A stretch of DNA of 64,000 nucleotides from Sphingobacterium hotanense (GCF_008274825.1 NZ_CP030848.1:806001-870000); one strand, 5' to 3'; counted from the stretch's first letter, positions 46,375 through 55,177 are shown. Program-made: numbers and translations. Notes: generated from the sequence alone by a model not told the origin.

Positions 46375-46845
46375 TTACAACGTAATTTGACGTTTAATGC
46401 TCTCTTCAAGCGAAATAATCGTCTCGGTACGTTGAATTCCTTTCAAGCCTTGTATGTCTTCGTTCAAAACCTTACGTAAATGTGAGGTGTCACGACAGAT
46501 AATTTTTGCAAAAGCAGAATATTGACCAGTACAATAATGCAATTCTACAACTTCTTTCACCTGTTTTAACTGTTCAACGGCATCAGAATACTGAGAACCC
46601 TTCTCTAAATAGATTCCTAAGAAGGCTGTGATGTCAAAACCAACTTTTTGAGGGTTAATTATCAGGTTAGAACCGTTGATTATTCCCAATTCCTCCATTT
46701 TTTTCATGCGAACATGGATAGTTCCACCAGAAACTATCAATTTTTTCGCAATTTCTGTATATGGAATTGATGCATCTTCCATCAAGATGGATAAAATTTG
46801 AACATCTAGGTTGTCTAAATCGTAATTTGAATAGTTTTTTTCCAT
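46375..46845 (-). CDS. Lrp/AsnC-family transcriptional regulator
   Basis: 156 residues. An N-terminal helix-turn-helix (about 12-60; LDVQILSILMEDASIPYTEI, KKLIVSGGTIHVRMKKMEE) and a C-terminal ligand-binding RAM domain (about 72-150; TAFLGIYL, VVELHYCTGQYSAFAKI). It is next to the arginine operon, tail to tail, so a role in amino-acid control is plausible but unproven. Confidence 0.9.
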   Translation of the reverse strand: MEKNYSNYDLDNLDVQILSILMEDASIPYTEIAKKLIVSGGTIHVRMKKMEELGIINGSNLIINPQKVGFDITAFLGIYLEKGSQYSDAVEQLKQVKEVVELHYCTGQYSAFAKIICRDTSHLRKVLNEDIQGLKGIQRTETIISLEESIKRQITL

Positions 46846-47234
46846 AAAAATGGTATTATTACGTGTATAATTTGTTTACTTTTTAAAATTATCTAAAAAA
46901 TTCAGAAAAATTTCTATTTTTTTGAATGAAAATGTAAATTTGTTGTAACAAAAGCAGAAAAAACTTGCTGATTTTGTATAAAGTAGCCCCTCAAAATAAC
47001 ATAGGTTTATAATTGGTTAGCGTCGAAGCTCCTCGCCCGAGGAGCTTCTTCCATTTTTGCCAAACCATCGAAACCTAACGATTTGAATATTTTTCAAAAA
47101 TAATAACTTTTCAGCGTATTTTAATATTCAAATGATAAAATTATATCATTTTTTTTGTCATATTTATATTTCAATTCTGAAAGATTTATCTTTTATAAAT
47201 TAGTACATTAGTGATTACCTGATATCAATAGCAG
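46846..47234. other. Long divergent intergenic region with an 11-bp hairpin
   Basis: 389 nt of very AT-rich DNA between lrp and the kinase-like gene. It contains one strong inverted repeat: GAAGCTCCTCG (47025-47035) and CGAGGAGCTTC (47038-47048) followed by TTCCATTTTT. There is no ORF. It could end a small plus-strand RNA. No other signals are supportable. Confidence 0.5.
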
Positions 47235-48278
47235 ATGGAAATCGAAGACGTTAAAATTTCAAGAAAGAAACCTGTGTTTCCAGTGGGCGCAGGCCTTCTT
47301 AAGTACCTTAAAATGTATCAAAGGGATAGTAGACTACCCATTGCATACGCAGATTTGCTGAACTTCGACGAAACTGTGCCTGTCATCGATAAGAATGGGG
47401 TAGATACCTATTGGGAAATACCTTTATACCCACAGCATGTACAAGACCATCTCTATGAACAACTTAAAATCGTCTATGCAGAACTTAAAGCGTCGGGTAA
47501 TACACGAATCGTGCAGCATAAGGTAATCGAACGAATAGAATTCTGCGCCTTTGGTAATACGCGACCCTTTCGGATCAAGATCGTCAATCGCCTGAATGAT
47601 GTTTATGATTATTTCTATATCAAGCAAGCCGATGCTTCCCGCATATACGGTTTGGAATTGGAGGAAATTCTATCGCCAAATCAGGTGAATTATCTTTATG
47701 ACCGATCTACTTTGGTGGAGGAGCATATTGTTGGTATTCCGGGAGATGTTTTCGCCAAGTCGCGCATGTACACTCCGGATTACAATCAGACCCGGATTGC
47801 AAAAGAGTTTGTAAAGTTCAATGAACGCTGTGTTATTTCACTTCTGGGAGATATGCGCGCTTATAACTTCGTGATGCAGATTACTCCGGATTTTGACGAT
47901 TTCCAATTTCGAATTCGTGCCATCGATTTCGATCAGCAGTTCTATGAGGGAAATATCAAGGTTTATATGCCGCAGTTCTTCAAAGAAAACTATCCTTATG
48001 TGAAACTATCGATGGATCATTTAAATGAGAAAACGGTCTTGCAATATCAGCAGGAAGAGCGTTCTTCCATTGTACATCGCGTCCGGAGCGAACGGCATAG
48101 AATTAAAGATCTTCGGGATGCATCAAAAACGCAGCAGCTTTCTACAGAGGAGAATATCATCAAGTTGAGAGAGGCTCATGCACAATACTATGACGATCCG
48201 AAATATTTACAATGTCAATCCATGACTGATATTATCGAACGGAACGTCAAGAACGTGATACGCTCTGTACAGCTCTAA
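47235..48278 (+). CDS. Kinase-fold protein of unknown function
   Basis: 347 residues, no signal peptide. It has marks of a protein-kinase-like fold in order: a beta3-type Lys in YFYIKQ (Lys130), a Glu-rich helix (about 139-145, GLELEEI), a hinge-like VEEHIVGIPG (161-170), a catalytic loop LLGDMRAYNFVM with Asp206 and Asn211 spaced as in kinases, and IDFDQ (Asp231) in the DFG position. The C-terminus is helical and charged. I do not know this family; the substrate is unknown. The stop overlaps the stop of convergent ruvC. Confidence 0.7.
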   Translation: MEIEDVKISRKKPVFPVGAGLLKYLKMYQRDSRLPIAYADLLNFDETVPVIDKNGVDTYWEIPLYPQHVQDHLYEQLKIVYAELKASGNTRIVQHKVIERIEFCAFGNTRPFRIKIVNRLNDVYDYFYIKQADASRIYGLELEEILSPNQVNYLYDRSTLVEEHIVGIPGDVFAKSRMYTPDYNQTRIAKEFVKFNERCVISLLGDMRAYNFVMQITPDFDDFQFRIRAIDFDQQFYEGNIKVYMPQFFKENYPYVKLSMDHLNEKTVLQYQQEERSSIVHRVRSERHRIKDLRDASKTQQLSTEENIIKLREAHAQYYDDPKYLQCQSMTDIIERNVKNVIRSVQL

Positions 48279-48838
48279 CGAACACGTTTTACATTATCTT
48301 TTACGAAGGCCTCCCAACCAGAATAAGATTTGCTGCTTGTGCCCGTGTTTTGCTGAAAAGCATGGCATACCGCTACAGCCAATCCATCGGTAGCATCTAG
48401 GAACTCAGGTGTTTCTTTGAAGCTCAGGAGCGTCTGTATCATTGCAGCGACCTGTTCTTTGCTCGCATTACCATTGCCGGTGACAGACTGTTTTATTTTG
48501 CGGGGGGCATATTCAAAAATCGGAATATCTGCATTCAGTGCTGCAGCCATCGCGACGCCCTGCGCTCGACCTAATTTCAACATGACCTGTATATTCTTGC
48601 CATAGAATGGTGCTTCTAAAGCAACACAATCAGGTTTGTATTCTTCAATTAGGGCAGAGGTTTTCTTAAATATGCGCTGCAACTTCAAGGCGTGGTCGTC
48701 CAGATGGCCCATTTTGATGACCCCCATCGTGATCAAGGTTATTTTCTTATTTACCTCTTTAACGATTCCATAACCAAGCACCACTGTACCCGGGTCAATC
48801 CCTAAAATGATGCGCTCCTTCGCCTTTTCCTTTTGCAT
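48275..48838 (-). CDS. ruvC: Crossover junction endodeoxyribonuclease RuvC
   Basis: 187 residues. ILGIDPGTVVLGYGIV carries the first catalytic Asp; ALEAPFYGKN, YAPRKIKQSVTGNGNASKEQV and DATDGLAVAVCHA carry the rest. It resolves Holliday junctions. Its last codons overlap those of the convergent kinase-like gene by 4 nt. Confidence 0.96.
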   Translation of the reverse strand: MQKEKAKERIILGIDPGTVVLGYGIVKEVNKKITLITMGVIKMGHLDDHALKLQRIFKKTSALIEEYKPDCVALEAPFYGKNIQVMLKLGRAQGVAMAAALNADIPIFEYAPRKIKQSVTGNGNASKEQVAAMIQTLLSFKETPEFLDATDGLAVAVCHAFQQNTGTSSKSYSGWEAFVKDNVKRVR

Positions 48839-49010
48839 GCTACAATATTACAAAAATCCTTGCAAACGGCTCGTGCGCGGATGTCACTCCTTTGTATGGT
48901 TCCATTAAATCTCTTATTCTTAATAATTGAACAATGTGTAGCCCATTTGTTGACTTTCCGGAAAGTAGCGTGCTCAAAAACCTTTTATTTATTAAAAAAT
49001 TGTTAAAATT

Positions 49011-50003
49011 GTGCTTTCAAATCAGAAATTGACAAAGACACAGCGAAAATATCTCAACCTTTTGATCAAGTTTATCATTGTTGCACTAGCAATGTGGTTC
49101 GTGGTTTCGAAGGTCAATAATCAAAAGAATTTAGCGGAATTTAAAAACCTCATCGAAACGATAGATCCCATTACTATTCGTGTGGTATTAGGACTGGTAT
49201 TCTTGCTGATGCTGCTCAACTGGCTCTTAGAGGTCGTTAAATGGCGATTCTTGAGTCGTCGATTGGAATACTTGGGGATGTGGAAGGCCATACGATCGGT
49301 CTTTTGTGGTCTTACCTGGGCAATTTTTACACCGAATAGGATTGGTGAATATGGCGGACGAATTATGCTGCTCAAGCCTGAGAATCGTGCTTCCGGCGCT
49401 GTAGCTATGGGCGTTGGGCTATTTGCTCAATTGGTCCTGACATCGGTATTTGGGGCAATCAGTATTGCCTGGTTTGTTACGACCTTTATCGAAACACCCA
49501 CTTCTGTAGATTTTGGCGTATGGTTGCTGGCTATCATTTATGCATTAGCCTTTCTTATTCTTTATTTCAATGTGTCTTGGGTGGATTACTTGGTCGGTAA
49601 GGTCAAGTTTCTACATAAGGTTAAGCCATTCTTCGCGGTATTGGAGGATTATTCGGTACGCGAACTAGCCTACGTTCTTTGGCTGTCCACATGCCGATTT
49701 GTGATTTTCACATCGCAGTATATAATTTTGATGCTTGTGTTCTTGCCCGAGCTTTCCATCGCCTCCATGTTGCCGATGATTTTTATATTATTCTTTATCC
49801 AATCGGCCGTTCCTTCACTAGATATATTTGATTTCAGCGTACGGAGTTTTGTGGCGAGCAATTTGTTTGCTTATATCACTACGCAAGAATTAGCAGTGAT
49901 GGCTATTGTTTCCTGTGTTTGGTTTGTGAATTTGATATTTCCAGCTATCATTGGAGCATTTTTTGTGTTTAACGTGAATTATATCAGTGATAACAAGTCT
50001 TAG
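49011..50003 (+). CDS. Flippase-like membrane protein (lysylphosphatidylglycerol synthase TM family)
   Basis: 330 residues starting with GTG, about eight membrane helices, with the family mark GLTWAIFTPNRIGEYGGR (about 103-120). Members move or modify lipids in the inner membrane; the substrate is unknown. It overlaps the following glycosyltransferase by 17 nt, which suggests that both act on the same glycolipid. A paralogue is at 60763-61680. Confidence 0.8.
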   Translation: MLSNQKLTKTQRKYLNLLIKFIIVALAMWFVVSKVNNQKNLAEFKNLIETIDPITIRVVLGLVFLLMLLNWLLEVVKWRFLSRRLEYLGMWKAIRSVFCGLTWAIFTPNRIGEYGGRIMLLKPENRASGAVAMGVGLFAQLVLTSVFGAISIAWFVTTFIETPTSVDFGVWLLAIIYALAFLILYFNVSWVDYLVGKVKFLHKVKPFFAVLEDYSVRELAYVLWLSTCRFVIFTSQYIILMLVFLPELSIASMLPMIFILFFIQSAVPSLDIFDFSVRSFVASNLFAYITTQELAVMAIVSCVWFVNLIFPAIIGAFFVFNVNYISDNKS

Positions 50004-51120
50004 TTTATTTCTTTTCATCATGTGCGTGGTCTACGTGGTGCTCGTGCTGTATATGCGCGCTGGATGGATGCGTCTTGCTATCATCAAACCGAGCGCAATA
50101 TTGCCTAAGAGTAAGGTGAGCGTCATCATCGCTGCTAGAAATGAAGAGGATAACATTGGCCGAACCTTGGATTGCCTTATGGCACAAGATTTTCCAAAAG
50201 AACTTCTAGAAGTCATCGTCGTAGACGACCATTCTACCGATAGAACCAGTGAGATTATTTTGTCCTACGCAGAACGCGGTGTCCGTTTGATTAGTTTGGA
50301 AGCGGGGGATAAGTTAAACTCCTATAAGAAATATGCGATAAATAAAGCGATCGACTCCTCAAACGGCGAAATTATCGTAACAACGGATGCTGACTGTCGT
50401 ATGGGGCCGAACTGGCTAAAAACCATCATCCATTTTATGGAAGCCAACGATTTGTATATGGTTTCCAGCCCCGTAAGTTATCATGAGGAGAAATCCTATT
50501 TTGAGAACCTACAGACTTTGGAATTCTTATACCTGATCGGTTTGGGCGCTGCGGGTATCGGCAATGGCAATCCTACTACTTGTAATGGAGCAAATTTGGC
50601 CTACCGAAAAGAAGTTTTTTACGAGATGGGCGGATTTAAAGGCATCGATGAATTGGCATCGGGCGATGATGAACTGCTCTTGCATAAAATTGCGGAAAAG
50701 TATGCTTCGCGTATAGGCTTTTGCAAAGCAAGAGAAGCTATAGTTTATACGGATGCGAAGGAGAACCTCTCTGCATTTTTAAGCCAACGTAGGCGTTGGG
50801 CATCAAAGAGTACGAAGTATAAGGATAAGCGTGTTGTGGCTCTTGGTGTTTCTATTTGGCTCTTCAATTTGGCCTTATTGGTCAATATCCTTTGTTTTTG
50901 TTGGGCAGATGCGGATGCAGAACGTTTGATATTATTGTCGATCCTGATGAAGATCGTCGTGGAGTTCGCTTTCTTATATCCGGTTGTTTCATTTGCAAAC
51001 CGTAAATCCTTACTGCTCAATCTACCGCTTATCAGTTTATTGCATTCCGTGTACCTCGTTTACATCGGTATTTTAGGAAATGTAGGTAAATACGATTGGA
51101 AGGGGCGTTCGGTAAAATAA
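49987..51120 (+). CDS. Membrane glycosyltransferase, family 2
   Basis: 377 residues, GTG start inside the previous gene. N-terminal membrane helix (about 4-22), a GT-A domain with VSVIIAARNEEDNIG, VVDDHSTDRT, TTDADCRMG and the QRRRWASK motif, then three C-terminal helices. It likely adds a sugar to a lipid carrier. The stop is immediately followed by the stop of convergent plsC with no gap. Confidence 0.87.
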   Translation: MITSLSLFLFIMCVVYVVLVLYMRAGWMRLAIIKPSAILPKSKVSVIIAARNEEDNIGRTLDCLMAQDFPKELLEVIVVDDHSTDRTSEIILSYAERGVRLISLEAGDKLNSYKKYAINKAIDSSNGEIIVTTDADCRMGPNWLKTIIHFMEANDLYMVSSPVSYHEEKSYFENLQTLEFLYLIGLGAAGIGNGNPTTCNGANLAYRKEVFYEMGGFKGIDELASGDDELLLHKIAEKYASRIGFCKAREAIVYTDAKENLSAFLSQRRRWASKSTKYKDKRVVALGVSIWLFNLALLVNILCFCWADADAERLILLSILMKIVVEFAFLYPVVSFANRKSLLLNLPLISLLHSVYLVYIGILGNVGKYDWKGRSVK

Positions 51121-51867
51121 CTAGTGTTTTTCCTCAATAACTTTTGCGCGGATTAAATCTTCTGCTTTCTTTACGATTTCCTCAACATTTAACCCTGTTG
51201 TATCAATAGGATCTAAAACTTCCCAGGACATCGATGTAAATGGACGAAGTGGGAAAGCTCCCCATTGCACCATTTTGTATGAGCCATTGATCGCAATCGG
51301 CACCACTAATGCATCTGGATTTTTCTTCAGTAATGTCGCTATCCCACCCACAGAAAAGTTCTTCATCTTTCCTGTTTTAGTACGTGTTCCCTCCGGAAAA
51401 ATAAATGCCGACCAGTTATTCTTTTTCATGTTATTTGCGAGGGTCAAAATCTCAGCAATGGATTGTTTAGGGTCCTTGCGGTCGATATTTGCTGCCCCAC
51501 CATGTTTTAGATTGAAAGAAATACTTGGAATATTAGCGGTCATCAATTCCAATTTGGAGATGAATTTACCATGGAATCTACGTAGGAAGAAGATCAATGG
51601 TGGAATATCATAGGTGCTTTGATGATTTGCTACAAAGACAATAGGTCGCCCCGTTGGGATATTCTTGTTATCCATAAAATGGGTTCTATTGAATAGGGTA
51701 TAATTACAGGCTACCAATAAACCGTTTAAAATATCTACGCTATTTTTATGTGCATTATAACCGCCCAGCTTTAAACATAACCATTGAATAGGATGGAATA
51801 TGATAAGCGATAAACCAAAACAAAAATAAAAGATAGGTGTTAGGATAAATCCCAATATTTTTCTCAT
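51121..51867 (-). CDS. plsC: 1-acyl-sn-glycerol-3-phosphate acyltransferase
   Basis: 248 residues from the ATG at 51867 (a TTG 7 codons earlier is within the promoter region). Acyltransferase motifs are VANHQSTYD (HX4D, catalytic His and Asp) and FPEGTRTKTGKMKNF. A hydrophobic N-terminus anchors it in the membrane. It makes phosphatidic acid from lysophosphatidic acid. Confidence 0.88.
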   Translation of the reverse strand: MRKILGFILTPIFYFCFGLSLIIFHPIQWLCLKLGGYNAHKNSVDILNGLLVACNYTLFNRTHFMDNKNIPTGRPIVFVANHQSTYDIPPLIFFLRRFHGKFISKLELMTANIPSISFNLKHGGAANIDRKDPKQSIAEILTLANNMKKNNWSAFIFPEGTRTKTGKMKNFSVGGIATLLKKNPDALVVPIAINGSYKMVQWGAFPLRPFTSMSWEVLDPIDTTGLNVEEIVKKAEDLIRAKVIEEKH

Positions 51868-51885
51868 TACTCGAACTAAATTGTG

Positions 51886-51893
51886 CAAATATA
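51886..51893 (-). promoter_or_regulatory. -7 promoter element of plsC
   Basis: On the minus strand TATATTTG, an exact TAnnTTTG box, ending 18 nt before the plsC ATG. No clear -33 box. Confidence 0.45.
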
Positions 51894-52002
51894 CGAATTC
51901 GAATTTATAGGAGATTGTAACGATTGTTGATGCAGTTTTGTTTGTTGATGTTTTAATAATGTTAATATATTGTTTAACTTTATTAATAATCTAATAGATA
52001 TT

Positions 52003-52263
52003 ATGAAGTTTCCAATACATTGTCCTGCCTGCGATTCCGAAATGAGTGTCGTTAAGCTATTTTGTGGCTCCTGCGAGACGGAGGTGGCAGGGAAGTTTAA
52101 TTTTCCCACGCTCATGCGTCTAGAACCGGAAGAGCAGGAATTTGTTGTTCAGTTTCTGTTGTACTCCGGAAGTTTAAAAGAAATGGCCAATAAAATGGGA
52201 AAGAGCTATCCCACTGTACGCAATAAGCTGGATGAGCTGATTGAAAAAATTAAGACATTTTAA
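52003..52263 (+). CDS. DUF2089-type zinc-ribbon/HTH protein
   Basis: 86 residues from the ATG at 52003. A CPAC-(13 residues)-CGSC zinc ribbon at the N-terminus is followed by a helix-turn-helix-like region (EEQEFVVQFLLYSGSLKEMANKMGKSYPTVRNKLDELI, about 45-82). DUF2089 proteins are probably DNA-binding regulators. It leads an operon with a PH-like membrane protein, a Yip1-like protein and a hydrolase, so it may control them. Confidence 0.75.
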   Translation: MKFPIHCPACDSEMSVVKLFCGSCETEVAGKFNFPTLMRLEPEEQEFVVQFLLYSGSLKEMANKMGKSYPTVRNKLDELIEKIKTF

Positions 52264-52273
52264 CCTAAATTTT

Positions 52274-52753
52274 ATGAATTACTTCGAAGAGTCGCAGAGC
52301 TTTGTTTCTAAATGGACAATAGCGATTGCTATTTTGCTACTTGGTTTGCTTTCTTATCGGTTTTTAGCGGGTGGGACCATAAGTATGCTTGCCGAGAACG
52401 TCGGATTTTGGATCATGCTGCTGATATTTATCGCTTTGTTCGCCGTACGATTGAAAACAACCTATGATGCGGAAGGGATCCATATTCATTTTATTCCTTT
52501 TGTGTTCAACCGAGTTTATAAATGGGAGGATATGGAAGAGGCCTATCTACGAAAATACTCCCTTATGGACTATGGCGGATGGGGCTATCGTTTCGGTAGT
52601 GATGGCTTAGCAATTACTACCAGTGGCAATAAGGGGCTCCAACTGAAGATGAAGACGGGTAAGAAAGTGCTAATAGGCACACAGGACACTGATGCAGTAC
52701 AACGAATCCTCGACTATTATTTATCTCAAGAAAGGAGAAAATCTGATGTTTAA
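52274..52753 (+). CDS. Membrane protein with PH-like domain, unknown function
   Basis: 159 residues from the ATG at 52274. Two membrane helices (about 15-34 and 42-60), then a beta-rich domain with GIHIHFIPF, KWEDMEEAYLRKY and LKMKTGKKVLIGTQD, which resembles bacterial PH domains. It begins 10 nt after the DUF2089 gene. Its last codons overlap the original start of the next gene. Confidence 0.65.
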   Translation: MNYFEESQSFVSKWTIAIAILLLGLLSYRFLAGGTISMLAENVGFWIMLLIFIALFAVRLKTTYDAEGIHIHFIPFVFNRVYKWEDMEEAYLRKYSLMDYGGWGYRFGSDGLAITTSGNKGLQLKMKTGKKVLIGTQDTDAVQRILDYYLSQERRKSDV

Positions 52754-52817
52754 AATGTTGTTGAACCCTTTCGAAAACCATACAGATCGGACACTATCGA
52801 TCTTTTGAATTCTTGTA

Positions 52818-53333
52818 ATGCTGACCATGATCCTTCTGTGTTGGCAATGGAACATCATAGCAGACGGCATCATACAATTGCATAATACGGCCGAAAAGCC
52901 CCTCTGGAAAGTAATCATCAATCTCGGTATCAATGTTGGACTCTTGAGTTTATTGATGTTCGGAGTAGCTAAACTGAGTTATCAGAAAACTCGATTTATT
53001 GACGTGCTGAAAGTTGTATTGGTGGCAAATTTTGCGCAAGTTATGGTGATGCTCTTGTTATTCAATCCCTTCCTGCAGGAAATGATGATGCCTTTGGAGA
53101 AAGCTATCTTGGAAGGCGATATGATGTTGAAGACCGTTCCACAGACGAATTTAATAGTCATCAGTATTGTTTCCTTATTCGCAGTCGGCATGCTCTATTA
53201 CTTCTTCCACCTTTTAGTTCTGGGTATGAAAATTGCCATGAATAGCAAAAAGGCTTATCATGTTATCCTCATTATTTTGTTGACGATGATACTGGATACC
53301 TTTTTACATTTTTTTAATCCGTATTTGATATGA
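52818..53333 (+). CDS. Yip1-like membrane protein with interrupted 5' end
   Basis: 171 residues from the first usable ATG; about five membrane helices. The family usually starts with an LLNPF segment, and this is present in frame upstream: an ATG at 52746 opens MFKMLLNPFENHTDRTLSIF, which is then cut by TGA at 52806-52808. A single base change (GGA to TGA) would explain it. The remaining protein lacks about 24 residues including part of the first helix and may be inactive. It overlaps the next gene by 4 nt. Confidence 0.6.
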   Translation: MLTMILLCWQWNIIADGIIQLHNTAEKPLWKVIINLGINVGLLSLLMFGVAKLSYQKTRFIDVLKVVLVANFAQVMVMLLLFNPFLQEMMMPLEKAILEGDMMLKTVPQTNLIVISIVSLFAVGMLYYFFHLLVLGMKIAMNSKKAYHVILIILLTMILDTFLHFFNPYLI

Positions 53334-54682
53334 TAAAAAAGTACTTTCTTTTCATCTTCAGTTTAAGTTTTTCTTTGTTTGCCTGTGGACAGTCTTTTGA
53401 AGGTTCCTGGACAGGCACCCTAGTACTTCCTACCGTTAAGCTCCCAACAGTCTTTGAGTTTACTTACGACGGACAATGGAAGGGGACGATGCAGAGCCCC
53501 TCCCAAAGCATGGCAAAATTGCCATTCTCCGCGATCGAGGCCGATGGGGATTCCATACATGTCGAAGTACGTTCTTTCGGAATCAAGTATTCCGGGAAGT
53601 TATCTAGCGATAAACAAGCGATTACAGGGCAGGTTCAGCAGGGATCCATGCGAGCGCCCTTAGACTTTAAGAAAGGTCCCTGGAAAAGCTATAAACGCCC
53701 ACAGGCGGTAAATCCTCCCTATAGTTATGATACAGTTGATGTAAAAATCCCGAATAGGGAAGATTATGTCGTTTTGGCCGGGACAATTACGCGTCCAAAA
53801 TCCGGAGGCAAACACCCAGGCGTAGTATTAGTGACGGGCAGTGGTCCTCAAGATCGTAATTCGACCATTTACGGGCATCAGTCGTTTAAGTTGATAGCCG
53901 ATTATTTGACGAAGCGAGGAATCGTCGTTCTACGTTATGACGATCGCGGTGTTGGACAGTCTACAGGAATTTATACCCAAGCAACAACCAGCGATTTTGG
54001 AAAGGATGCTTTATCCGCATTAAATTATCTGAGCAAACAGGCTGACGTTGATCCCAAGAAAGTGGGTGTTATTGGCCACAGTGAGGGCGGATTGATCGCC
54101 ACGATCTTAGCAGGGCAGCGTGTTCCTTCGCTTAAGTTTATTGTAGACTTGGCGGGTCCGGCTATAGCGATCGACTCTTTAATGGTTTTGCAAAGCGAAG
54201 CTGTTATGAAAGTTCAGGGGAAAACGATGAGTGCACAAGATCGCGCGCTGATTAAAAAGAACTACGAAATCGTAAAAAGCAAGCTGTCAGCAGAAGAAGC
54301 GTTCGAAGCGCTAATGGCGAATATGCGAGCGGTGCCGGGCAGTCAGAATGTGCAGTTTGGTGATGAAATCGGCGTGTTGGTCACTCCTTGGTATAGACAT
54401 TTTATGAAGATCGACCCAATTCCTTTCATTAAAAAAATAAATATCCCTGTATTTGCCGCCTTCGGCGGTACCGACGTACAGGTAATCGCAGCACCCAATA
54501 TGGAAAGCCTTACAGACAACCTCCCACGTAATCTAAAATCCATTGTCAAGGTGTACCCCGGATTAAACCATCTGTTTCAAACTTCAAAATCCGGTTCCCA
54601 CCTCGAATATGGAGATATCGAAGAGACATTTAGCCCAGAGGTATTGAAGGATATGGCAGATTGGATTTTAAGTAGAGATTAG
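53330..54682 (+). CDS. Alpha/beta hydrolase lipoprotein
   Basis: 450 residues. A signal peptide with a lipobox-like LFAC (Cys about 19), an N-terminal beta domain of about 120 residues, then an alpha/beta hydrolase: oxyanion region VLVTGSGPQDRN, nucleophile elbow IGHSEGG, acidic FGGTDVQV and catalytic His in PGLNHLF. It probably acts on an ester or peptide at the envelope; the substrate is unknown. Last gene of a four-gene unit; its TAG stop begins a heptad array. Confidence 0.85.
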   Translation: MIKKYFLFIFSLSFSLFACGQSFEGSWTGTLVLPTVKLPTVFEFTYDGQWKGTMQSPSQSMAKLPFSAIEADGDSIHVEVRSFGIKYSGKLSSDKQAITGQVQQGSMRAPLDFKKGPWKSYKRPQAVNPPYSYDTVDVKIPNREDYVVLAGTITRPKSGGKHPGVVLVTGSGPQDRNSTIYGHQSFKLIADYLTKRGIVVLRYDDRGVGQSTGIYTQATTSDFGKDALSALNYLSKQADVDPKKVGVIGHSEGGLIATILAGQRVPSLKFIVDLAGPAIAIDSLMVLQSEAVMKVQGKTMSAQDRALIKKNYEIVKSKLSAEEAFEALMANMRAVPGSQNVQFGDEIGVLVTPWYRHFMKIDPIPFIKKINIPVFAAFGGTDVQVIAAPNMESLTDNLPRNLKSIVKVYPGLNHLFQTSKSGSHLEYGDIEETFSPEVLKDMADWILSRD

Positions 54683-54707
54683 ATATAAGACATTAGATAT
54701 TAGAGTA
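54680..54707 (+). repeat. TAGAYAT heptad array fused to the hydrolase stop codon
   Basis: TAGATAT, AAGACAT, TAGATAT, TAGAGTA in exact 7-nt phase from the stop codon TAG (54680-54682), then the terminator. Confidence 0.85.
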
Positions 54708-54733
54708 GGGCGCCGATTAGGCGCCTTTTTTTG
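54707..54733 (+). terminator. Terminator of the 52-54.7 kb operon
   Basis: GGCGCC (54709-54714), loop GATTA, GGCGCC (54720-54725), then seven T residues. Confidence 0.9.
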
Positions 54734-54740
54734 TGGGTTG

Positions 54741-55117
54741 TTTGAACTAGGAAAGGAAGGATGCTCTGTCTTTGAACCAGGAAAGGAAGGATTTAAGGAT
54801 TATCAGGGTCGGGTGGAAAGGCAGGAAAGGCGTGAATGGTATTTTTATAGGAGGCGTTTAGTGAAACGTCTCTACGCATTGGCGTCCAATTGGCTTCTAT
54901 ATAATTTTGAACTTTATAGAAGGTAAATATGACGAACCGCGTAGAGACGTTTCACTAAACGTCTCCTGAAACGCCGATTTCGATGTAAATACAGGCATCC
55001 AAGCCTATACCCGATCCTGACCATCCTTAAATCCTTCCTTTTCTGGTTCAAAGACAAACCCTTTTTTTCCTTTCAACATGATCCTGCTAATCCTTGCATC
55101 CTTCCTTTCCTGGTTCA
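54741..55117. repeat. Nested multi-arm inverted repeat
   Basis: From outside to inside: GAACYAGGAAAGGAAGGAT at about 54744-54762 with its complement at 55080-55117; the same unit with tail at 54771-54813 with its complement at 55010-55052; a 28-bp arm at 54850-54877 with 54939-54966 (containing GTTTAGTGAAACGTC); and an inner hairpin CTTCTATA/TATAGAAG at about 54895-54925. All arms are concentric, so the whole region could extrude as one cruciform. A 62-codon ORF here is repeat-derived. Confidence 0.8.
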
Positions 55118-55130
55118 GAAATAGCACTCT

Positions 55131-55162
55131 AATGTCTAACATCTACTAAATACTAACTACTA
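55131..55162. repeat. Mixed heptad array (inverted)
   Basis: Reverse-oriented heptads of both types in succession: AATGTCT and AACATCT units followed by ACTAAAT and ACTAACT units. It closes the repeat region on the right side. Confidence 0.65.
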
Positions 55163-55177
55163 TTCAAAACCAATTCA

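Noticed and set aside
49011..51120. Complete polysaccharide biosynthesis cluster
   Set aside because: Only one glycosyltransferase and one flippase-like protein are present; nothing else supports a cluster.
51970..52002. TTG start for the DUF2089 gene
   Set aside because: The ATG at 52003 directly precedes the zinc ribbon; the extension is AT-rich non-coding sequence.
54738..54926. A 62-codon ORF in the repeat region after the hydrolase gene
   Set aside because: Same repeat units translated; no start signal and no similarity to a protein family.
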